Assembly (NCBI GenBank): GCA_016784705.1
Contig: JADHUD010000033.1
Span: 1 to 14,016, forward strand
From: Spirochaetia bacterium
GTDB lineage: Bacteria; Spirochaetota; Spirochaetia; JABMQR01
DNA: 14,016 bases
Direction of reading: 5' to 3'
Below the pieces are notes generated by a model. That model had not been told where the DNA came from. It saw only the letters and a program-made list of their open reading frames with translations, and did not search any database. A program made the position numbers and the translations under genes. This document shows, piece by piece, positions 7,057 to 13,034 of the stretch (positions are counted from its first letter, which is position 1; each line of letters opens with the position of its first letter).

Positions 7057-7084
7057 GGTTGCAGTGGTTTTTTCCGCTGCAGCC
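7057..7084 (+). promoter_or_regulatory. Strong stem-loop between binding-protein and permease genes
   Basis: GGTTGCAGTGG (7057-7067) pairs with CCGCTGCAGCC (7074-7084) over an 11-bp stem with two G-U pairs and a TTTTTT loop. There is no U-tract after it. Such hairpins downstream of binding-protein genes (as in malE-malF) protect the upstream mRNA and raise binding-protein levels over the permeases; this role here is inferred. Confidence 0.6.
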
Positions 7085-7127
7085 ATGATATAATTAAACA
7101 GTACTCAGATTATTCTAGAGGATAAGA

Positions 7128-8039
7128 ATGAAACGATCAAAAAGATCAGCAATTGATAGGCGTCAAACCATTGATGCGTACGTTTGTATATCTCCATGGC
7201 TGATTGGGTTCCTGATATTCACCATCATGCCGATATCTTTTACGATATACTATAGTTTTACCCGCTGGACTATCATGGAACCTCCCGTCTGGATTGGTCT
7301 TAAGAATTATATCTTTATGTTCACAAAAGACCCGATCTTTTGGCAGTCACTGAAGGTCACAAGTCTCTATGTTGTCATGTCATTACCGATAATCATAATT
7401 TTCGGCTTGCTGCTGGCTCTTCTTTTAAACCTAAAGATAAGAGGTATGAATCTTTATCGTACTCTCTTTTATATTCCCGCAGTAATTTCAGGTGTGTCGG
7501 TTGCTATGCTCTGGACATGGCTGCTGCAGCCGGACGTCGGTATGGTAAATACTCTGCTGGATCTTGTTGGTATTAAAGGGCCGGGGTGGTTCTGGGATCC
7601 AGTATGGGCTCTTCCGTCAGTAGCGAGTATGAGTGTCTGGAAAGTCGGAGGAAGTGCAGTTATTTATCTGGCTGGTCTCCAGAATATACCTCCCCAGCTT
7701 TATGAAGCAGCACGCATTGATGGTGCAGGGAGGAGACAGGCTTTTTTCAAAATCACTATCCCTTTACTCACCCCGACACTCTTTTTCCAGCTTATAATCC
7801 AAATGATTGAGTGTTTCAAAGTATTTACCGAGGCATTTGTTATCACAAAAGGAGGTCCTCTCAAGGCTACCTATTTTTATCTCCTTTATTTTTATGAGGA
7901 AGGCTTTCAACACTTCAATACTGGATATGCATCTGCATTGATCCTTGTGCTTGTGACGGTAATTATGGGTATGACTGTTTTTGTCAATTATACCTCAAAA
8001 AGATGGGTATACTATGCCGGGGAGGATCGAGCATCATGA
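7128..8039 (+). CDS. CUT1-type ABC transporter permease (MalF/UgpA-like)
   Basis: A 303-residue inner-membrane permease with about six membrane segments, near residues 18-43, 76-102, 110-133, 158-184, 212-240 and 263-286. The EAA loop that docks with the ATPase is EAARIDGAGRRQAFFKITIP (193-212) followed by LLTP. The N-terminus (SPWLIGFLIFTIMPISFTIYYSF) is typical of the first permease of CUT1 systems. AGAGGAT precedes the ATG at 7128. Its stop overlaps the start of the second permease (ATGA), so the two are translationally coupled and form a heterodimer. The cognate ATPase gene is absent from the window. Confidence 0.95.
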   Translation: MKRSKRSAIDRRQTIDAYVCISPWLIGFLIFTIMPISFTIYYSFTRWTIMEPPVWIGLKNYIFMFTKDPIFWQSLKVTSLYVVMSLPIIIIFGLLLALLLNLKIRGMNLYRTLFYIPAVISGVSVAMLWTWLLQPDVGMVNTLLDLVGIKGPGWFWDPVWALPSVASMSVWKVGGSAVIYLAGLQNIPPQLYEAARIDGAGRRQAFFKITIPLLTPTLFFQLIIQMIECFKVFTEAFVITKGGPLKATYFYLLYFYEEGFQHFNTGYASALILVLVTVIMGMTVFVNYTSKRWVYYAGEDRAS

Positions 8040-8929
8040 GCATACCTCTGAAAGGACAAAACAAAGGAATCTCCCCTGTGTTCAATAAACGGATTACAGT
8101 AAATATTAAGCATGTCATAAAGACTCTCTTCATTCACCTGTGTATGATTCTCATAGCATTCTTTTTTCTTGTCCCCATACTTTGGATGCTTTCAACTGCA
8201 CTTAAGCTAAGATGGGAAATATTTGCCTGGCCTCCGGAATGGCTTCCGCGGGAACCTCATTGGGAAAATTTCAGAGAAGCTTTTAAACGTGTTCCTATGT
8301 GGGGATATATGTGGAATACTCTTAGAATAATATTTTTCAAGGTTATCGGAGAATTGTTTGCTGTCCCATTGGTTGCCTATGCATTTGCACGATTTCGTTT
8401 TCCCGGGAAAAAAGTACTTTTCTTACTGGTTATCAGCACCATGATGATACCGCTTCAGACAAAGCTGATACCATTATTTAGCATGTATGTGCGTTTTGGC
8501 CTCATAGATTCCTACTGGCCGCTTATTCTTCCTGCTTTTACAGGGACTCCTTTTTTCATATTCCTTATGGTTCAGTATATTAAAACTATGCCTCGTGACC
8601 TGGATGATGCAGCACGTATAGATGGACTGAACAACTATGGTATTCTCTATAGAATCCTGATTCCTCTCTGCGTACCCGCATTGACTATCACTGTTACCTA
8701 TACATTTCTCTGGACTTGGAACGAATTTCTCCAGCCTCTGATATACCTCAATAGCTATGAGAAATATACGATACAATTAGGATTGGAAATGTTTAAGGGG
8801 ATGTGGAGCGTTGAGTGGAATCTGCTGATGGCAGCTACACTCTCAACAATGCTGCCGGTTCTTGTTCTCTATTTCTTTGCTCAGAAAAAATTGATCGGGG
8901 GTATTGCAACTCTTGGTTTGAAAGGATAA
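8036..8929 (+). CDS. CUT1-type ABC transporter permease (MalG/UgpE-like)
   Basis: A 297-residue inner-membrane permease, partner of the preceding gene. Membrane segments lie at about residues 31-54, 97-118, 126-148, 158-180, 208-230 and 264-284. The EAA loop is LDDAARIDGLNNYGILYRIL (189-208), with Asp in place of the usual Glu at the first motif position. The C-terminus QKKLIGGIATLGLKG is highly typical for the MalG-type subunit. The start ATG at 8036 overlaps the upstream stop and has GGAGG (8021-8025) ten bases before it; an in-frame ATG at 8003 lies inside the upstream gene without a ribosome site. The gene ends nine bases before the HAD gene. Confidence 0.95.
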   Translation: MSIPLKGQNKGISPVFNKRITVNIKHVIKTLFIHLCMILIAFFFLVPILWMLSTALKLRWEIFAWPPEWLPREPHWENFREAFKRVPMWGYMWNTLRIIFFKVIGELFAVPLVAYAFARFRFPGKKVLFLLVISTMMIPLQTKLIPLFSMYVRFGLIDSYWPLILPAFTGTPFFIFLMVQYIKTMPRDLDDAARIDGLNNYGILYRILIPLCVPALTITVTYTFLWTWNEFLQPLIYLNSYEKYTIQLGLEMFKGMWSVEWNLLMAATLSTMLPVLVLYFFAQKKLIGGIATLGLKG

Positions 8930-8938
8930 TGATTAACC

Positions 8939-9673
8939 ATGAAATCAACCATACATATAGTCTCATTCGATTTCTGGAATACACTGTATTACAATACAGC
9001 CTCTCTCAAGTATGAACGGGCAGCTAGAATAGGCAGCTTTCTTGAAAAATTGTTTTCCAAAGCTGTATCAGAGCAGCAGATATTACAATCTATGGATACA
9101 GCATGGAAGATTTGGGATGAAGTATGGAATCAGGAGCACCGTACCCTTACTGTTGATTCATGGCTTGATATTGTACTTGATCAACTTGGTGTAAAATTAT
9201 CTTCCGGGGATTTGTATGTACTTTGTACCACTTTGCAAAAAGCCGTCTTTACTGGTTTGAGTGTTCCGGTTCCCGGGATGCTGGAGACAGTTCATCAATC
9301 TGCAGGACGTTACAGACTTTCCGTCATCTCAGATACGGGGGTTGCCTCCGGTGCATACCTTTCAAGGTTAATGGAGAAAGACGGGATTACCTCAGCAGAA
9401 ATACCCTGCAGAATATATTCAGATGAAACAGGAATAAGCAAGCCTCACCCTGGGATGTTCAGAAAAGTTTTAGATTATTATGATTGCAGACCAGATCAGA
9501 TGGTGCATATAGGAGATCTGAAAAAGACGGATATTGCCGGAGCAGCAGCTCTTGGGATACATACAATTAGATTTGCTGGAATCCATGATGATACCAGTGC
9601 TGCTGTAACTGCTGAGGCCGAAGTAGTTATATATGAGTATAAAGATCTGCTTTCAATCCTGAACAGTATTTGA
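8939..9673 (+). CDS. HAD-superfamily hydrolase
   Basis: A 244-residue cytoplasmic HAD hydrolase with an alpha-helical C1 cap between about residues 20 and 110. Motif I is SFDFWNTL with nucleophile Asp11; motif II Ser131 in SVISDTG; motif III Lys168 in GISKPHPGMF; motif IV IGDLKKTDIAGA with Asp193 and Asp198. The second acid of the usual DxD is Trp13 instead of Asp, the DxW/YxT variant seen in some HAD proteins including 2-haloacid dehalogenases, so phosphatase activity is probable but not assured. AAAGGA (8921-8926) lies 12 bases before the ATG. In the operon it would fit removal of a phosphate from a sugar phosphate released by the glycohydrolases; this is inferred from position only. Confidence 0.88.
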   Translation: MKSTIHIVSFDFWNTLYYNTASLKYERAARIGSFLEKLFSKAVSEQQILQSMDTAWKIWDEVWNQEHRTLTVDSWLDIVLDQLGVKLSSGDLYVLCTTLQKAVFTGLSVPVPGMLETVHQSAGRYRLSVISDTGVASGAYLSRLMEKDGITSAEIPCRIYSDETGISKPHPGMFRKVLDYYDCRPDQMVHIGDLKKTDIAGAAALGIHTIRFAGIHDDTSAAVTAEAEVVIYEYKDLLSILNSI

Positions 9674-9760
9674 TCCGGTTTTTTGTTTCGGATATATCTT
9701 GCATAAGATGAATAATGATATATTCATACTCAGGTATGAGCATTCATCCCAGAGTTTATT

Positions 9761-9793
9761 AATAGTTTATCAATAGTTTATCAATAGTTTAAG
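9761..9793. repeat. Three tandem 11-bp AT-rich units before the large glycohydrolase gene
   Basis: AATAGTTTATC (9761-9771), AATAGTTTATC (9772-9782) and AATAGTTTAAG (9783-9793) follow each other, with a partial unit GAGTTTATT just before. The last unit runs into the purine-rich ribosome site. The 134-base space also holds a small dyad, CATAC/GTATG (9725-9738), and no operator copy. AT-rich tandem units next to a start can act as a regulator site or as an enhancer of translation. Confidence 0.85.
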
Positions 9794-9807
9794 AGAGATA
9801 CATAAAT

Positions 9808-11892
9808 ATGGATAAAAGTACCTATCTGGAAAAAGTGTATGGTGGTTTACTTGGCAAATGCGTTGGTGTACGCCTGGGAGCTCCTGTTGAACCTACTATT
9901 TGGTCATATGAACGAATTAGAAAAACCTATGGTGATATTACCGGATACGTGAAGGATTACAGGAATTTTGCCGCTGATGATGATGTAAATGGGCCGCTTT
10001 TTTTTATCCGTGCACTACTCGATCACCCGGCACCGCTTACTCCACAAAAAATCGGACACACCTGGTTAAACTATACCCGGGAAGGAATCGGCTTCTACTG
10101 GTGGGGCGGCTACGGGCGTAGTACCGAACATACTGCTTATTTGAACTTGAAATCCGGAATTGAGGCACCGCTTTCCGGAAGTATTAAAGTGAACGGGAGT
10201 ACCGTTGCTGAACAGATAGGCGGTCAGATATTTATCGACTCCTGGGGATGGGTTTTTCCCGATAACCCTGCAGAAGCCGCAGAATATGCTGAAATGGCTG
10301 CCAGTGTCGGACATGATAGAAATGGTATTTATGGAGGAATCTTTATTGCCGTATGCATATCTCTTGCATTTACAAATGACAAGATTGAAGAGATCATTGA
10401 GAAGGCTCTGACGTTCATCCCTGAAGAGTGTGAGTATGCAAGAGTTGTGAAAGCGGTGAAAGTTTTCTTTAAAGAACACCCGGAAGACTGGCGGGCGGCA
10501 CGGGAATACCTCGAATCAGATTTTGGGTATGATAAGTATCCCGGAGTCTGCCATATAATCCCCAATGCTGGTGTCTGTGCCTTAGCCCTCTATTATGCTC
10601 AAGGAGATTTTGCACGAACCATTGAAATTGCAACCATGTGCGGTTGGGATACCGACTGTAACGCGGGGAATGTCGGATCCATAATCGGAGTAATGAATGG
10701 ACCCGAAAGTATCCCCGAACACTACCTCCGTCCCCTTAATGATTTTCATGCAGCCAGCAGTATTTCGGGTGCACTGAATATTATTGATCTTCCTACTGCC
10801 TCCAAGGAACTTGCTATTTTGGGTTTTAGGCAGCAGGGAGAAATTGTTCCTGCTGAATGGAAGCCGGGAACCTTCTCAGATGATATATATCTCGATTTTT
10901 CCCTTCCAAACTCCACCTGCGGCATTCGGACTTCTTCTGATTTTCTGGCCCCTATTGCTCCCGGGGAGGAGCTGAAGGAGAAGGAGCAGTTGTCAATTTT
11001 GCTTGATAGAATGGTACGGGGTGATACCGCAAGAATATTCTATAAACCCTACTATAGAAGGGACGATTTTGATGATGAACGCTATTCTCCTACATTTACT
11101 CCTCTGGTATATCCGGGGCAGATTTTGAAAATCCAGGGTTCAGTTGAAAGAATGAGCGGAAAAAGAATAGCGCTGGCTCCTTATGTACGGGATGCCGAGT
11201 CTAAAGAGATACTGAGCGGCGGATATATTTTTCCGGTAATCGGGGAGACGTTTTCTGTTGAGTGGGAGCTGCCGCAGGTTGATTTTGCCATTGATGAAGT
11301 TGGATTACTGGTGACAAATTTTGATAGTGAGAAATACCTTGGACATCTCTATCTTCATGATTTTTCAGTCACCGGAAAACGTAAATTCTCTATTCAGTTT
11401 AAAGAAGAGCAGCATGAGTTCAAGGGCTTAACCCGATGCTCTGCTGTTGGCGGAGCCTGGGAGCTCGAGGATGAAGGTCTGCGGGTAATTGCTATGGATG
11501 CTTTTCATCTCTATTCCGGTCCCTATTACACAAAGGATTCTACAGCTGCGTGTGAGTTTGTACCTGAATATGGAGATAGTCATTTACTGGTAGTAAGAAG
11601 CCGGGGTGCTGAAAGCGGTTACTATTTCGGGCTGCATGGTAAAGGGAAGGCTGTGTTGTTGAAACGCGATCACACCCTGAACGTATTGAAGGTGATTGAT
11701 TATCCCTGGGAGCTGAATAAGTCTTTTAAACTTGAGGTGTCTGCAGTAGGAGATACCCTAACCTGTAAAATTGATGGAGTTGAAGTTCTCGTTTATACCG
11801 ATAAGGATGCATTGCCTAACGGGATGGCCGGTATTGCGAAGCTTTCTCAGGGAAGATCACTTTTTATGTCATTAAGGGCCGAAGAGGTATAG
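9808..11892 (+). CDS. ADP-ribosylglycohydrolase family protein with C-terminal lectin-like domains, long form
   Basis: A 694-residue protein, about twice the usual ARH length. Residues 1-330 form the ARH-fold domain: YGGLLGKCVGVRLGAPVE (11-28), AADDDVNGPLFF (55-66), GHDRNGIYGG (168-177) and CGWDTDCNAGNVGSI (278-292). Compared with the short protein, the first metal motif is DDDV instead of TDDT and the last ligand is Cys284 instead of Thr; this DTDCN form is, from memory, common in sugar-linked members. Residues about 360-525 look like a beta-sandwich. Residues about 535-692 look like a concanavalin-type jelly roll (SGYYFGLHG, KLEVSAVGDTLTCKIDGVEV, NGMAGIAKLSQG), similar to modules that bind or cleave glycans. 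There is no signal peptide, so it acts in the cytoplasm. An AGAGAG purine run (9792-9797) lies ten bases upstream. citD follows after three bases. Confidence 0.85.
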   Translation: MDKSTYLEKVYGGLLGKCVGVRLGAPVEPTIWSYERIRKTYGDITGYVKDYRNFAADDDVNGPLFFIRALLDHPAPLTPQKIGHTWLNYTREGIGFYWWGGYGRSTEHTAYLNLKSGIEAPLSGSIKVNGSTVAEQIGGQIFIDSWGWVFPDNPAEAAEYAEMAASVGHDRNGIYGGIFIAVCISLAFTNDKIEEIIEKALTFIPEECEYARVVKAVKVFFKEHPEDWRAAREYLESDFGYDKYPGVCHIIPNAGVCALALYYAQGDFARTIEIATMCGWDTDCNAGNVGSIIGVMNGPESIPEHYLRPLNDFHAASSISGALNIIDLPTASKELAILGFRQQGEIVPAEWKPGTFSDDIYLDFSLPNSTCGIRTSSDFLAPIAPGEELKEKEQLSILLDRMVRGDTARIFYKPYYRRDDFDDERYSPTFTPLVYPGQILKIQGSVERMSGKRIALAPYVRDAESKEILSGGYIFPVIGETFSVEWELPQVDFAIDEVGLLVTNFDSEKYLGHLYLHDFSVTGKRKFSIQFKEEQHEFKGLTRCSAVGGAWELEDEGLRVIAMDAFHLYSGPYYTKDSTAACEFVPEYGDSHLLVVRSRGAESGYYFGLHGKGKAVLLKRDHTLNVLKVIDYPWELNKSFKLEVSAVGDTLTCKIDGVEVLVYTDKDALPNGMAGIAKLSQGRSLFMSLRAEEV

Positions 11893-11895
11893 TTG

Positions 11896-12180
11896 ATGGA
11901 AGCATCAGCAGGAACAGGGGAGAAGATGGATGCATGGGTAACTGTGTACGATACTTCAATCAATGGGGATCCGTTGAATTCCATTGAAATAGAGATATCT
12001 TCTCCTGTTGAATCACTTTTCGGGTCGGCACAACAGGTTACGGTTCTAAAAATGCTGGATATGCTTGAGGTTCATCGGTGCCTGGTAAAAATAGAAGATG
12101 CCCATGCTATAGATACTGTATTGGCTGCAAGGGTGAAGGCTGCAGTTTTGCGGCTCAGAAGAGCAGGAGGTGCGGTTTGA
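11896..12180 (+). CDS. citD: CitD-like acyl carrier protein (citrate lyase gamma subunit homologue), attachment Ser apparently missing
   Basis: A 94-residue homologue of the citrate lyase acyl carrier protein, usually about 95-100 aa. The core matches CitD: IEIEISSPVESLFGSAQQVTVLKMLDML (30-57), then a KIEDAHAIDTVLAARVKAAVLR segment that parallels VDDKGALDCILRARLEA of E. coli CitD. In citrate lyase, the Ser in AGTLES(S/G)D carries the phosphoribosyl-dephospho-CoA group. Here the aligned segment is AGTGEKMD (5-12), so Lys10 stands where that Ser is expected. The ATG at 11896 has AAGAGG (11882-11887) eight bases upstream; a TTG just before is less likely. citE overlaps the stop. Identity as a CitD homologue is good; function as a normal carrier is doubtful. 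Confidence 0.82.
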   Translation: MEASAGTGEKMDAWVTVYDTSINGDPLNSIEIEISSPVESLFGSAQQVTVLKMLDMLEVHRCLVKIEDAHAIDTVLAARVKAAVLRLRRAGGAV

Positions 12181-13034
12181 GAAGTTGGTTGTACTGTCCG
12201 GCGGACTCACCGAAGAAGATTATTAATGCGGGAATTTATGGAGCTGATGGAATTGTTTTTGATCTTGAGGATTCTGTTGCTTCCGAAGCAAAAGACCAGG
12301 CAAGAATCCTTCTGGGTGAACTGCTCAAAACGTATGATTTTGGAGATGCCCATCTGGCTGTCCGAATAAACAGCATGAATGCTGATGAAGAGCACTGGCG
12401 GGAAGATCTTTCAGTCTGTGCAGAAGCATATAGCAGAGAGAAACCTCTCATGATCCGTTTGCCTAAGGTGGAATCTCCCGATGATATCCGGCTTATCTGC
12501 GAAGAACTTTGTACCGTTGAAAAATGCTGCGGTATTGTTTCGGGGTCCATCAGGTTGCAGTGCATCCTTGAAACTCCTTTAGGCGTGGAAAATGCTTTTT
12601 TAATAGCAAGAGCATCCAAACGGATACAAGCTATAAGTTTTGGAGCAGAAGATTACTGTACAATAATGGGAATTAAGCGGTATGGGGAAGCCTTCGTTCT
12701 GGACTATCCCCGGAGCAGGATTTCTGCGGCTGCAGCAGCTTTTGGGATTGAAGCGTATGATACAGTATGGGGTGCCTATAAGGATATTGAAGGGCTGCGG
12801 GCTGATGCACAGCGGGGCAGAGATCTCGGGTTCTGCGGCAAATCGGTGATTCACCCGGACCAGGTGCAGGTTGTGAACGAAGTATATTCATGGGAAGAAA
12901 AGGATGTTCTCTGGGCAGAAAAGGTGATCTCTGCTGCAGCAGGGAAGGCCAATGGTGTTGCTGGTCTGGATGGAATTATGGTCGATAAACCGGTATTGGA
13001 AAGAGCCCGGCGGATCATAAGGGAATCTGATTGA
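12177..13034 (+). CDS. citE: CitE-like citrate lyase beta subunit (HpcH/HpaI aldolase superfamily)
   Basis: A 285-residue TIM-barrel lyase subunit. The start is a TTG at 12177 in the overlap TTGA with the citD stop, supported by AGGAGG (12165-12170) six bases upstream and by the typical N-terminus RSWLYCPADSPKKIINA. Motifs seen: GADGIVFDLEDSV (22-34), the Arg64 segment AVRINS, LETPLGVENA (131-140) with Mg ligand Glu132, FGAEDY (155-160) with Asp159, and GKSVIHPDQV (221-230). In citrate lyase, this subunit cleaves the citryl thioester to oxaloacetate and the acetyl thioester; related enzymes act on citramalyl-, malyl- or methylmalyl-type thioesters. The substrate cannot be fixed from the sequence. 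It is translationally coupled to citD before it and to citF after it. Confidence 0.92.
   Translation: MRSWLYCPADSPKKIINAGIYGADGIVFDLEDSVASEAKDQARILLGELLKTYDFGDAHLAVRINSMNADEEHWREDLSVCAEAYSREKPLMIRLPKVESPDDIRLICEELCTVEKCCGIVSGSIRLQCILETPLGVENAFLIARASKRIQAISFGAEDYCTIMGIKRYGEAFVLDYPRSRISAAAAAFGIEAYDTVWGAYKDIEGLRADAQRGRDLGFCGKSVIHPDQVQVVNEVYSWEEKDVLWAEKVISAAAGKANGVAGLDGIMVDKPVLERARRIIRESD

Noticed and set aside
8003..8035. Earlier in-frame ATG for the second permease
   Set aside because: It lies inside the first permease gene and lacks a ribosome site; the ATGA overlap start at 8036 has GGAGG and gives the usual N-terminus.
9673..9693. Terminator after the HAD gene
   Set aside because: ATCCG/CGGAT is only a 5-bp stem with an 11-base loop and no U-tract after it, so it does not support ending the operon here.
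10066..10479. 137-codon antisense frame within the long glycohydrolase gene
   Set aside because: It is a shadow of a strongly supported gene, with no family-like sequence and no promoter or ribosome site of note; the same holds for the other antisense frames.
12078..12176. Extension of CitE into citD from an ATG at 12078
   Set aside because: The 33 extra residues are Cys/Arg-rich shadow sequence of citD; the TTG at 12177 has a perfect AGGAGG and the family-typical N-terminus.
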